The notes below the pieces were generated by a model. The model did no database searches, was not told the DNA's origin, and saw nothing but the letters and a program-made list of their open reading frames with translations. Shown in pieces: positions 35,720 through 45,324 of a stretch of 64,000 bases of DNA. Positions within the stretch are counted from its first letter, which is position 1. The number at the start of each line of letters is the position of its first letter. Origin of the DNA: JACPUW01 sp049115495 (lineage in GTDB: Bacteria > Bacteroidota > Bacteroidia > CAILMK01 > JACPUW01); the NCBI GenBank assembly GCA_049115495.1, contig JAGDZV010000005.1, positions 443,754-507,753 on the forward strand, read 5' to 3'. Made by a program: the position numbers and the translations under genes.

Positions 35720-37567
35720 ATGTCAAAGATTGTTTCCTTATTACTTGCATTTGCTTTTTCACTTGCAGCACAAGCAAAAACTATTTATGTAGATATTGAA
35801 GCCAAAGGCGGCAATAATGGCAATAATTGGAATAATGCCTATACTGACTTACAGGACGCCCTAAGTGCGGCCAAAGATGGTGACCAAATTTGGGTTGCCG
35901 ATGGGGTTTATACTCCAGGTAATAAATCAACCGATATGTTTAGAATGAAAAGTGGTGTTTCACTTTATGGCGGTTTTGCAGGGGGTGAGAAGAATCAAAA
36001 CCAACAGAATCCTTTGATAAATAAATCAGTTCTTAGTGGAGAAATTGGCACAGCTGCGGCTGATGATAATATTAGCAGAATAATGCAGATTAGTGACTTG
36101 ACCAAGCAAATATTTGTAAGTGGATTTACCCTTAGCGATGGTTATGCTAATGGCTTTATTGCCAGTGGTGTAGAGATTGAAGCTTCTTCGCCAGTTTTTT
36201 ACTGGTGCACTTTTGAGAATAATACTAACGTTGGTGGTTTTGCCTCTGGTGCAGCAGTTACCATAACCAATTTTGACGGTGAATCAAGGCCTCAGTTTAT
36301 CAACTGTATTTTTAGAAATAATGATTGTAATGTAATTGGCGGTGCAGTACACCATAGTGGTGATGTTACCGTATTTGCCAATTGTTTATTTGACGGTAAC
36401 TCAGCCGCAAGGGGAGGCGCATTGCACAATGGTGATGGTGTAATTGCTACATTCAATTGCACTTTTGTAAATAATACTGCAGATAAGGGTTCATCATCTT
36501 ACGCTACTAGTGGTACATCAACTCAACACACCAATGGCATTTTTTGGGACGGTAATAATTCTTCGATTCAAAACATAAGTTCATCAGTAAGCACATTAGT
36601 AAACTACTGTATTGTAAGAGGTGGATACTCTGGTACGGGTAATATAAATAAGGACCCACAATTCGTTTCTGCTGTTGACTTTAGACTAAAAGAAGGGTCA
36701 CCGGCAAGAGATGAGGGCTCTCCTAGTGTAGACCCAAAAGATTTACCTAGTCAAGATTTAGCAGGAGCCAATAGACTAACCTTTACCAAACTAGATTTAG
36801 GTGCCTATGAATATCAATGTCAAGTAGAAGGAACTGAAATAACCGAGAAAGTTTGTGATGAATATGTTTCTGAAGGCGGTAAAACGTACAATAAGTCAGG
36901 AACTTTTAAAGAGCGATATGCTTCTAAAAATGGCTGCGATAGTATCGTGACTTTATACCTAACCATAACCAATGCCGATTCTACGATAACGCAATCGGGG
37001 TGCGACCAAATTGAAATTAACGGAGAAAAGTATACGAGCTCAGGAACTTACTATCAGAAGCTGCAAACCACACAAGGCTGTGATAGTATGTTGACACTTG
37101 AATTGACGGTTTTTAATGTGAAAAATACAGTGAGTCAAAGCGGTAATACACTAACAGCTGATGCCAATAATGCTGATTACCAGTGGCTAGATTGCAATAA
37201 TGGAAACTCACCAATTTCAGGAGCTACAGCTCAAAGTTATACGGCTACCGAAGATGGACGATATGCCGTGCAAGTAACTAAAAATGGATGTGTAAAGGTT
37301 TCAGATTGTATTGAACTTACCCCATCAAGCATTAGAGAAGAGTTAAATAGTGTATTAAAGATATACCCTAGCCCGGCAATTAATGAGATAGTAATTGAAA
37401 ATAGCGATTCTGATAATCTTGATTTTGCCATTTATTCAATTGACGGCAGAATAATGAAACAAGGCGTGTTAGTACATGAGAAAAATATAATTTCTTTGGC
37501 TTCATTTAGCAAAGGGGTTTACCTAATAAAAACAAGTAAAGGAGTTTTTAGATTCACCAAGATTTAA
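35720..37567 (+). CDS. Secreted beta-helix protein with T9SS type A sorting domain
   Basis: The 615-residue product has a signal peptide (MSKIVSLLLAFAFSLAAQA). A parallel beta-helix follows (about residues 25-330; FxNCxFxNN coils). A choice-of-anchor type segment LDLGAYEYQC ends this part. Two repeats follow of the form SGTFKERYASKNGCDSIVTL and SGTYYQKLQTTQGCDSMLTL, each with paired Cys, then an Ig-like module and a C-terminal type A domain (LKIYPSPAINEIVIE ... GVYLIKTSKG). It is predicted to be a T9SS cargo displayed at the surface. The gene is divergent from the his operon. Confidence 0.88.
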   Translation: MSKIVSLLLAFAFSLAAQAKTIYVDIEAKGGNNGNNWNNAYTDLQDALSAAKDGDQIWVADGVYTPGNKSTDMFRMKSGVSLYGGFAGGEKNQNQQNPLINKSVLSGEIGTAAADDNISRIMQISDLTKQIFVSGFTLSDGYANGFIASGVEIEASSPVFYWCTFENNTNVGGFASGAAVTITNFDGESRPQFINCIFRNNDCNVIGGAVHHSGDVTVFANCLFDGNSAARGGALHNGDGVIATFNCTFVNNTADKGSSSYATSGTSTQHTNGIFWDGNNSSIQNISSSVSTLVNYCIVRGGYSGTGNINKDPQFVSAVDFRLKEGSPARDEGSPSVDPKDLPSQDLAGANRLTFTKLDLGAYEYQCQVEGTEITEKVCDEYVSEGGKTYNKSGTFKERYASKNGCDSIVTLYLTITNADSTITQSGCDQIEINGEKYTSSGTYYQKLQTTQGCDSMLTLELTVFNVKNTVSQSGNTLTADANNADYQWLDCNNGNSPISGATAQSYTATEDGRYAVQVTKNGCVKVSDCIELTPSSIREELNSVLKIYPSPAINEIVIENSDSDNLDFAIYSIDGRIMKQGVLVHEKNIISLASFSKGVYLIKTSKGVFRFTKI

Positions 37568-37858
37568 CTTATTGTTTCGGTAAGCACATTGGATTTACTA
37601 CAGTATTTTGCGCCAGTATAAAAGGATTATCTAAGGTTTTAAACTTAAAACTATAGACAGTCTTTACTTTTTTTCGAACCCATTTTTCACATGTTCAGGT
37701 GACATTTTTCCATCTTCTAGCTAAAGAAATTACTCCCTTGCCTTGAATTGGGAAAGTTTGGGAATAGTTTACCCCAAACGTGTTTATGTGGGAAATGAAA
37801 TGGCTAAGCATACTCTTAACCATAGAGAGATACGAATACCTTTTTCAGGTCCGATTAT

Positions 37859-38731
37859 TTACTCTGCAACTGCTTCTAAGCTACTAACCGTGGCCACACT
37901 AAACCAGCCTACCGGTTGGTCAGCCACATTTTCGCTACCACTTGCATTACTAAAATTGGTAATAACATTAAATGGAGGGGTGGCAAACAAACCACCATTG
38001 GTAATTTGAGTTTGTGCCTGAGTAATAAACTCATAAGTCTCTAGGCTTATGCCATGTATCTCAACTTTTACTCGTTCTTCCTTTTGAAAAATGTTTGGAA
38101 AGGTTGTAATTCCTGTTCGTACTGGTGGTATAAATGGTGAACCATCTGAAATTGGGCCTTGCCCCGCATCAAGCGAAAGGTTTATAAATCCAGGGTCGCT
38201 AATTAGGGTGTCGTCAATGTAAGTTTTAATCCAATAAGCATTTGTAATTCCAGCAATATCTCTACCCCAAAACTCACCAATAAAGCCATCTAAACTGCCT
38301 GGCCCCGTTGGTATTTGCTCATCAAATACTATGCTATCAACTTTGGTGGTAGGAAAAGCGGTAGTACTTGATACAAACTCTTGGTTACCCACTTTTACGC
38401 TTATACTGTATTGTGCAAACGGTCTTACAATAGTATCGCTATAAGGCAAAACATAATAACCATTCTCAGTATAGCTAAATGTCCACTGTTGGTTTAGGTT
38501 GTTGGTTAAAACAACTTCTGCATTAGTGATAGGATCAACCTTTAGATTATCAAAATAATTAGTGGTAGTTAAAACTCGTACTTTTTGATCTTCAGGTAAT
38601 GAGGTTATAAAAGCATCAATATTTACTTGTGGTGTTCCTTCGTCAAGTTCAATATCAATAGGGTCTGTGCAAGCTGCAAGGGCAAATACCGCTACAACTA
38701 AAGAGAAAATATGTGATTTAATTAGTTTCAT
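37859..38731 (-). CDS. DUF4249 family lipoprotein (partner of the TonB receptor)
   Basis: The ATG at 38731 (MKLIKSHIFSLVVAVFALAA|C) gives a lipoprotein signal with lipobox LAAC. The mature protein starts TDPIDIELDEGTPQVNIDAF, the conserved DUF4249 opening, and has the usual beta-sandwich pattern YISVKVGNQEF...TTAFPTTKVDSI. These lipoproteins accompany SusC-like TonB receptors and may cap them from outside. The start lies 10 bases after the receptor stop, so the two form one operon. Confidence 0.85.
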   Translation of the reverse strand: MKLIKSHIFSLVVAVFALAACTDPIDIELDEGTPQVNIDAFITSLPEDQKVRVLTTTNYFDNLKVDPITNAEVVLTNNLNQQWTFSYTENGYYVLPYSDTIVRPFAQYSISVKVGNQEFVSSTTAFPTTKVDSIVFDEQIPTGPGSLDGFIGEFWGRDIAGITNAYWIKTYIDDTLISDPGFINLSLDAGQGPISDGSPFIPPVRTGITTFPNIFQKEERVKVEIHGISLETYEFITQAQTQITNGGLFATPPFNVITNFSNASGSENVADQPVGWFSVATVSSLEAVAE

Positions 38732-38741
38732 TTTTATAGCC

Positions 38742-41111
38742 TTATTTAAAGTTGAAATTCCAAGCAATGGCAGGTACTACACCAGCAATAATGCTGTATT
38801 GTAAAGCTTGGGTTACGCCAGGTGCATTTGGATCTTGTTGAAAATATACTGAGAAAGGGTTGCGCCTGTTGTAAGCGTTATATACACCAAGAACAAGTTC
38901 TGTGTTAAACCTTTTACCCGCCACTTTTGGTAGAGAGCGAGTTACTGAAAGATCTAACCTATGGTAATTCGGTATGCGATAGTTATTTCTTCTTTGCTCT
39001 GAATTATGAGGAATTACCCAGTCGTTAATTAATATTCTATTGGTAGGGAACGTGGCCGGGGTTCCAGTGCTAAAAGTAAAGTTAGCAGATGCGGTCCATT
39101 TTTCATTAATGGGGTACATGGCAACTACACTAACGTTGTGTGTTTTATCAAATCTACTCGGAAACCAATCGCCAAGATTTATACCTTCAACCTGGCGCTC
39201 GCTTCGGCCAAGTGTATAGCTTATCCACCCTGTAAGTTTACCCTTATTTTTCTTTATGTATAGTTCAAGACCATACGCTCGTCCATCGCCAGAAAGTAAG
39301 TCTCCTTCTAAAAACTCATTAAGTAATAATTCTGCGTTATCAATATAATCTACTTGATTTTGCATGTCTTTATAATAAACTTCAACCGATGTTTCGTAAG
39401 CATTTTCGGCAAAATTCCTAAAATAACCCAAGGCTACTTGATCAGCTACTTGAGGCGCAATATTGTTTGTGCTTGGCTGCCAAACATCAAGCGGCGTACT
39501 TGCTGTAGTGTTTGAAATTAAATGGATGTATTGTGCCATTCTATTATAGCTGGCTTTTACCGAAGCTTTTTCACTAATGGTATAGTTTAAGGCGAGCCTT
39601 GGTTCTAAGAAACCATAATTTGTAATTACACTCACATCATCAATTTCGTTGATGTTTTCAATAGGCCTTCTTGTACCTAGTCTTTCCGCTTCGCCAAACT
39701 CGTAAACCTTACCTGGCGATAAGAATTGATACATTGAATATCTAAGTCCATATTGCGCTTTTAACCGAGAGCCTATCTTTTGTTCGTTACTAATGTAAAT
39801 ACCGCTTTCAAGGGCGTACTTATCGTCAAGGCCAATGCTGTTTTGTGTGCCATCAGTACTTCCAAAAGTGGCCTCGCCTGGTTTAAAATCATAAAAGGTA
39901 CTCTGAACACCAAATTTTATAGTGTTATTGGTATTTGCAAAAAATGTAAACTCAGGTTTAACACTGTAATTTATAATACTAGACTGCCATCTAAAGTTCT
40001 CAAGGTCACTTTCGTTACCAAAGTTGAGTGCGTAATCGTAATCGCTATAATATGCTGTTAGATTCATAAAAAGCTTACTATTAAAGATGTGATTCCATCT
40101 AAACGAAGTGGTTGTATTTCCCCAATCAAAACCAACACCTAAGCCAGCTGAGAAAACATCGCGACCAAAGTAACCTGATAGAAATAATCTGTTCTTGTCA
40201 TTAATAATATAATTCGCCTTCGCTGTGAAATCGTAAAAATAGAATTGTAAATCTCCGAGATCGTCATTTAAAAAAGGTCTGGCCAATACATCTATATAAG
40301 ACCGTCGGCCTGCAAGTATTAAAGATGAGCGGTCTTTTACTATGGGTGTTTCTACCGTAAGCCGGCTAAAAATTACGCCAATACCACCGCTAATTTCTGT
40401 TTTCTTCATATTTCCTTCTTTCATTCTTACATCAAGAAGAGAAGAAAGTCTACCGCCATATTCAGATGAAATACCACCTTTTACCAGCTTTACGTTTTTA
40501 ACCGCATCAGGATTAAAAACCGAGAAAAAACCTAACAAGTGAGACGAGTTGTAAACAGGTGCTTCGTCAAGTAAAATTAAGTTTTGATCAACTGAACCAC
40601 CTCTCACATTAAAGCCCGTGGCCCCTTCGCCAACACTTGTAACCCCAGGTAGTAATTGAATGCTTTTAATTACATCAACTTCGCCAAGTAGCGCAGGAAG
40701 CTTTTTTATATCTTCCATCTCTACACTTATAGTACTCATTTCGGTACTTGTAATATTGCTGTTTTCTTTTTTAGCTACAATGTCAACACCTTCAAGCTGC
40801 TGCCCGGCTAGTGATAGCTCTACGTTTAAAGTTTGGTTAGCAGTAAGGTTAACCGTCATCATCTTAGTTTCATACCCCACAAAAGAGAAAGCAAATTGAT
40901 ACTCACCCACTGGCATACTAATACTGTAAAAGCCATATACATTTGATGCCGCTCCTACCGAAGATTCATTTTCATAAACCGTGGCACCAATAAGCTCCTC
41001 GCCATTTTCAGCATCGCGTATGTAGCCGCTAAGCGTAGCCTTGCTTACTTGAGAAAAACTATATACTGTAGAAAATAGCAATAGTACAACTGCTAAAAAT
41101 CTTTTGCTCAT
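38742..41111 (-). CDS. TonB-dependent outer-membrane receptor with carboxypeptidase-regulatory-like N-terminal domain
   Basis: The ATG at 41111 begins a signal peptide (MSKRFLAVVLLLFSTVYSFSQ); a TTG start 18 bases upstream is less likely. Residues 25-110 are a CarboxypepD_reg-like domain (GYIRDAENGEELIGATVYEN). The plug follows (DVIKSIQLLPGVTSVGEGAT, FNVRGGSVDQNLILLDEAP), then a 22-strand-type barrel ending IPAIAWNFNFK. With the DUF4249 lipoprotein it forms a receptor/lid pair. The substrate is unknown, and no transporter or enzyme neighbours suggest one. Confidence 0.92.
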   Translation of the reverse strand: MSKRFLAVVLLLFSTVYSFSQVSKATLSGYIRDAENGEELIGATVYENESSVGAASNVYGFYSISMPVGEYQFAFSFVGYETKMMTVNLTANQTLNVELSLAGQQLEGVDIVAKKENSNITSTEMSTISVEMEDIKKLPALLGEVDVIKSIQLLPGVTSVGEGATGFNVRGGSVDQNLILLDEAPVYNSSHLLGFFSVFNPDAVKNVKLVKGGISSEYGGRLSSLLDVRMKEGNMKKTEISGGIGVIFSRLTVETPIVKDRSSLILAGRRSYIDVLARPFLNDDLGDLQFYFYDFTAKANYIINDKNRLFLSGYFGRDVFSAGLGVGFDWGNTTTSFRWNHIFNSKLFMNLTAYYSDYDYALNFGNESDLENFRWQSSIINYSVKPEFTFFANTNNTIKFGVQSTFYDFKPGEATFGSTDGTQNSIGLDDKYALESGIYISNEQKIGSRLKAQYGLRYSMYQFLSPGKVYEFGEAERLGTRRPIENINEIDDVSVITNYGFLEPRLALNYTISEKASVKASYNRMAQYIHLISNTTASTPLDVWQPSTNNIAPQVADQVALGYFRNFAENAYETSVEVYYKDMQNQVDYIDNAELLLNEFLEGDLLSGDGRAYGLELYIKKNKGKLTGWISYTLGRSERQVEGINLGDWFPSRFDKTHNVSVVAMYPINEKWTASANFTFSTGTPATFPTNRILINDWVIPHNSEQRRNNYRIPNYHRLDLSVTRSLPKVAGKRFNTELVLGVYNAYNRRNPFSVYFQQDPNAPGVTQALQYSIIAGVVPAIAWNFNFK

Positions 41112-41412
41112 CTTATTTGTTTGCTTCAAAACTCACGTGCTTTTTAATCTAAAAATTACTTTGTTACACCAACGGTTAAATCTAGTAACAAAGCATAGAC
41201 AAGTAGTGATAAGAAAAGTTTACTTTATCAGTGGCATTAACAGAATTTAATAAGTGTAGCTACATGTATTTTTTTTAGGGTTGACATTTTGGTTTATGTA
41301 AAGGGCCATTTGAGCTTGTAAAGGCTGTAAACATTACTGCTAATATTTGCCGTGGCGAATGTTTAAGGTTGGTTTATAGATTAAAAAGTTAACTTAGCCA
41401 TTCAATTGAGTG

Positions 41413-44229
41413 ATGAGGTTTTTATTTAGGCTTTTTGATATTAGACAAGCTGAGTGGAGTACGGTGTCAATGCTATTGGCACATGCCTTTTTTAATGGGC
41501 TTGGTATTGCATTGTGTTTTACAGCAGCTAACCTTTTGTTTCTAGAGAGTTTTGGTGCTGAGAAGCTTCCAACCGGCTATGCCGTTTCGGGCGTAGTGCT
41601 GCTGATAAGCGGTTTTATTTATGCCAAGCTAGAGCATGCCATGAGTCCGTCAGACCTGTTTAAAAGGGTATTGGTGGTTTGTGCTGTTTTGGTTTCACTT
41701 TGTTGGCTTGGTTTAGTTGCTTTTCAGTCGGTTTACATGGTGTTTTTTCTCTTTGTAGCTTATTGGGTTATATACACCTTAATAAATCTTGAATTTTGGG
41801 GTGTGGCAGCCTTGCTTTTTGATGTAAGGCAAAGCAAGCGACTTTTTGGTTTGGTTTCTTCAGGTGAGTCGGTGGCTAAGATTTGTGGTTACCTTATTAC
41901 ACCTGTAATTGTTAGCTATTTTTCTAATGCTGGTTTAGCCATTGTTTCGGGTTTGGCTTTGGCAGTATCTACCTATTTCATTTGGAAGATCACCAAAGAA
42001 AAAGGAGCAAAACTACAAGTAGAACATCATCATCAAGCGCATCATCATCATGACCCCATGGGTGTAAAGGCAATTGCCGATACCTTAAAAAATGATAAGT
42101 TTATATTTTGGATATCTCTAATGGCAATGATTGGCATATTGGTTTATTTCACGATAAAATATGCCTTTTTAAAACGGGTTGAAGAAACCATGCATAGTCA
42201 AGAAGAGATTGCTACCTTTTTTGGATTATTTTTTGGTATAGGAAAGGCTGTTAACTTTTTAACAAAAAGCCTTTTTGCAGGAAGATTAATGAAAAGGGTA
42301 GGGGTAAAGTCTTTGATATTGGCGCTACCGCTCGTACTTCTTGTAGTAAATACAATAGGTGTTGCGGGTAGATTTTTAGGCGCTGAGATGCTTTTTTTCG
42401 TTTGGATATTTGGCTTTAACATGCTTTTTGATGAGATAGGAAGATCAAGTATGCTAAAGCCTGCATTCTTGGTGCTTTTTCAACCACTACACCATTTAAG
42501 AAGGCTGCAAGGGCATACTGTAAGTAAGGGTATAATGGAACCACTGGGTATGGCCTTGGGTGGACTAATTCTACTTTTAATATTGCATTATTTTGGTCTT
42601 GATCTTAAGGTGGTTTCAAAATATTTATTAGTGCTTCTTGTAATTTGGGTTTTGGTAGGTATTAAGGTAAACAAAGAATACGTGGCGGTATTAAATGGAG
42701 CACTTGTGCAGCGCTTTTTGGGCAGTAATAGGGTTGATGTAGCAGAAAATACTACAAGAACAATTCTTTTCGAAAAGTTAGAAAGTAATAATCCCTTAGA
42801 TATAATCTATGCCCTAAACATATTGGATATTAAGCGGGTAAAAAACCTTGAAGATGTGCTAAGAAGAGCTTTTGTTTCTGACAACTCTTTAGTGATAAAG
42901 ACCGTGCTTGACTTGGTGGAATCAGAAAACATAGCGGGCTTATCAAATGAGGTTAAAGCTCTTTTTAACCATCAAGATTTTGAAGTGAAAGAGAAAGCCC
43001 TTATGGTATATGGTGCTATAAATAATGTAAAGGCCATAGATGACCTTAGTGATATTTATAATAATTCAGATGGCGCAACATCAGAGGCGGCTTTGGCATC
43101 AATTTTAAAAAGCTGCGGTATTTATGGGGCAACTTCGTTTGGTAAAAGTTTACTTGATCTAATTGAAGGCGAACAAAAAGAGAAAGCAAAAGCGGCCAGA
43201 ATTATTGGGAACGTTAAAGAGTATAGTTACTACCATCCACTAGCATCGTTATTAACTTATAATGATCAGATTGTTGTAAAAAATGCTATTAGAGCCTCCG
43301 GTGAAGTTAGAAATGAGAATTTATTGCCTTACTTATTTAAGATGCTTAAGCAGCGCGAACATTATTCGCTAGTAACATCTCAGCTTCATAAATTCGGAGA
43401 CAAGTTATTTGATCATTTAACGCAAGACGTGCTTGATAGCGAAGATTGTGTAAAAGCAATTATTAAAGCAAGTGCTGAAATAAATTCTGAAAGATCCATT
43501 CTTTACATTTATAATCAGTTGAACGGTGCGTCTTTTGGTATAAGAAGAATGGCCATACATGCACTTTTTGAAACGGGTTATTTTGCCAATGATACTGAAG
43601 AAAAAGAATGTATTAATGAGCTCATTCAAAATCAGATTAGTGTTTACGCTGGGCTGTTAAGTTTGCAAGGAGATGATGGTGCTGAAGATTCTTTGCTTAT
43701 TGATGCATTGATGAACGAAAGAAGTATAGTTCAAAAATCGGTATTGTATTTATTGAGCTTTTTATACGATAGAGAGACTATTATTAATATTAAAGATTCA
43801 CTTTTTATAAATGCACAGGAAGTTAGAGCAAACGCCCTTGAAAGACTAGAGCTATTAGTTGATAAACAAATAAGAAGAGAAGTACTAAACTTATTTGATA
43901 ATAGTAGTGCTAATGATCTTCTTGACCAATTTATTTCTGGTAACAAATTGCATCAAAATAAAAAGGAGCTGGTTATTGATCTTTTAGAGTCAAGAACTAA
44001 AGTGTCTTTATACCTAAGAGGGCTTCTATTAAATAGAAAAGGTGAATTGTTAGGCAATGCCATAAAACTTGAAACCGTGGCATATTACTGCTGTTCAACT
44101 TTTCAGTTTTTGGTAGAAGAAGCCTACCGTTATGTTCAACGCTACAATAAAGATTTAGTGCCAAAGCTGGAGAATGTAAATTTACCCGCTGCACGTCTTG
44201 AATATTTAAACGCGAATAAATCAGAATAA
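41413..44229 (+). CDS. Nucleotide-transporter-like membrane protein with C-terminal HEAT repeats
   Basis: The ATG at 41413 is used here; a GTG at 41410 is adjacent. Residues 1-430 contain about 12 hydrophobic helices in the style of MFS/ATP-ADP (NTT/Tlc-like) carriers (FFNGLGIALCFTAANLLFL, LFGLVSSGESVAKICGYLIT). A His-rich cytoplasmic loop EHHHQAHHHHDP lies near residue 210. Residues 440-800 are helical HEAT-like repeats (VIKTVLDLVESENIAGLSNE...). Fusions of such carriers to HEAT and cNMP-binding domains are known. Here the cNMP-binding domain is a separate gene starting at the very next base. The transported substrate is unknown. Confidence 0.8.
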   Translation: MRFLFRLFDIRQAEWSTVSMLLAHAFFNGLGIALCFTAANLLFLESFGAEKLPTGYAVSGVVLLISGFIYAKLEHAMSPSDLFKRVLVVCAVLVSLCWLGLVAFQSVYMVFFLFVAYWVIYTLINLEFWGVAALLFDVRQSKRLFGLVSSGESVAKICGYLITPVIVSYFSNAGLAIVSGLALAVSTYFIWKITKEKGAKLQVEHHHQAHHHHDPMGVKAIADTLKNDKFIFWISLMAMIGILVYFTIKYAFLKRVEETMHSQEEIATFFGLFFGIGKAVNFLTKSLFAGRLMKRVGVKSLILALPLVLLVVNTIGVAGRFLGAEMLFFVWIFGFNMLFDEIGRSSMLKPAFLVLFQPLHHLRRLQGHTVSKGIMEPLGMALGGLILLLILHYFGLDLKVVSKYLLVLLVIWVLVGIKVNKEYVAVLNGALVQRFLGSNRVDVAENTTRTILFEKLESNNPLDIIYALNILDIKRVKNLEDVLRRAFVSDNSLVIKTVLDLVESENIAGLSNEVKALFNHQDFEVKEKALMVYGAINNVKAIDDLSDIYNNSDGATSEAALASILKSCGIYGATSFGKSLLDLIEGEQKEKAKAARIIGNVKEYSYYHPLASLLTYNDQIVVKNAIRASGEVRNENLLPYLFKMLKQREHYSLVTSQLHKFGDKLFDHLTQDVLDSEDCVKAIIKASAEINSERSILYIYNQLNGASFGIRRMAIHALFETGYFANDTEEKECINELIQNQISVYAGLLSLQGDDGAEDSLLIDALMNERSIVQKSVLYLLSFLYDRETIINIKDSLFINAQEVRANALERLELLVDKQIRREVLNLFDNSSANDLLDQFISGNKLHQNKKELVIDLLESRTKVSLYLRGLLLNRKGELLGNAIKLETVAYYCCSTFQFLVEEAYRYVQRYNKDLVPKLENVNLPAARLEYLNANKSE

Positions 44230-44673
44230 ATGTTATTAAACGTAGATAAAATAATAACGCTAAAGTCAGTTGATATTTTTAGTCAAATACCAGATGATGT
44301 TTTAGGTGATTTGGCTGCTTTGCTTGAAGAGGAAGTATATCCCGCAGATACTGAAATTATTAGAAAGGGAGACGTTGGAAACTTTATGTATATCATTAAA
44401 AAAGGCAAGGTAAAGATACACGATGGTAATACTGTTTTTGCTGAGGCAGCTGATAATGATATTGTTGGTGAGCTTTCAGTTTTAAACCCCATGCCACGTA
44501 CAGCTACAGTAACTACTTTGAGTGAAGCCTTGTTACTTAAGCTAGAGCGGGAGCCTTTTGTTGAGTTATTGTCTCAAGAAATTGACTTGGTAAAGAGCAT
44601 ACTCAAGGTACTAACCAATATTATAAGTAGGCAAAACCAGAAAATAAGCGAATTAGAATCAGCCAAAAATTAG
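44230..44673 (+). CDS. Stand-alone cyclic-nucleotide-binding domain protein (Crp-type)
   Basis: The 147-residue product has the CAP-type beta-roll. FSQIPDDVLGDLAALLEEEV, GDVGNFMYIIKKGKVKIHDG and the phosphate-binding cassette DIVGELSVLNPMPRTATVTT include the conserved Gly-Glu and Arg that bind the cyclic phosphate. A C-terminal helix follows (LTNIISRQNQKISELESAK), but no DNA-binding domain. The gene begins immediately after the transporter stop (TAAATG), so it is translationally coupled and probably the regulatory subunit of that carrier. Proximity to the cyclase array makes cAMP the likely ligand (inference). The end overlaps the convergent HD gene by four bases. Confidence 0.88.
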   Translation: MLLNVDKIITLKSVDIFSQIPDDVLGDLAALLEEEVYPADTEIIRKGDVGNFMYIIKKGKVKIHDGNTVFAEAADNDIVGELSVLNPMPRTATVTTLSEALLLKLEREPFVELLSQEIDLVKSILKVLTNIISRQNQKISELESAKN

Positions 44674-45275
44674 GTCAACCTTGCTTTTAAGTTTTCTATT
44701 TGCTGGGCCTTTTTAATGGCTCTATTTGTTTTGGCAAAATTGGTGAAATAACTGTGAGCCTCTAAAAATCTCACCTGTTTGGTATCATAGTCAATAAGGT
44801 CGGTTACCATGCCTCTGTCTTTCCATTCATGATAAAGCGTTTCGCTTATCTCTTCAAAATCATCTCTACCCAAATAGTCAAGGTCGCAATCGCAAAGAAC
44901 TTCTTCTAAATGGTTCTGCGGGCTTTGCGGTACCTTAGTAGCCATAATTAGTCCAGAAATAACATCAATATCACTGGCCGAATAGCCAAACTTAGGCAGT
45001 ATCTCTTTGGCCAGTTTTACGCCATTTTCTTCGTGATTTTGGTAGGCCACTATAAACCCTGAGTCGTGCATTACAGCACCCGTTCTCAAAAGTATTTGAT
45101 CTTTAGTGTTAGAAATTCCTTCCTCTTGAATATACCTTTCAACTGAATCTAAAACATCATGCGTGTGATGTAGTCCATGATACCTTAGATTTTCAGGAAG
45201 TTGCTCCTCTAACAGCGCAAATACATGCTTTTTTAATCCTTCGAAATCCATTAATGTAGATTGCTGTATTTTCAA
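44670..45275 (-). CDS. HD-domain metal-dependent phosphohydrolase
   Basis: The 201-residue protein has the metal-binding pattern of HD hydrolases: YHGLHHTHDVLDSVERY, the central HD pair in GAVMHDSGF, a further His in YQNHEENGV, and a late Asp in CDCDLDYLGRDDF. A second ATG at 45251 (MDFEGLKKHVF) is a possible start. Family members hydrolyse nucleotides or cyclic (di)nucleotides. Being next to the cyclase array and opposite a cNMP-binding gene, it is a candidate cAMP phosphodiesterase (inference, not shown by sequence). Confidence 0.82.
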   Translation of the reverse strand: MKIQQSTLMDFEGLKKHVFALLEEQLPENLRYHGLHHTHDVLDSVERYIQEEGISNTKDQILLRTGAVMHDSGFIVAYQNHEENGVKLAKEILPKFGYSASDIDVISGLIMATKVPQSPQNHLEEVLCDCDLDYLGRDDFEEISETLYHEWKDRGMVTDLIDYDTKQVRFLEAHSYFTNFAKTNRAIKKAQQIENLKARLT

Positions 45276-45324
45276 AAGTAACTCATTTTAGTTTTAGATT
45301 GCCTTTTTTACTAACATAGTATCC

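Noticed and set aside
37743..38009. 88-codon plus-strand frame (MNWESLGIVYPKRVYVGNEM)
   Set aside because: Its second half lies antisense to the well-supported DUF4249 gene. The first part is in a gap and shows no family resemblance or promoter.
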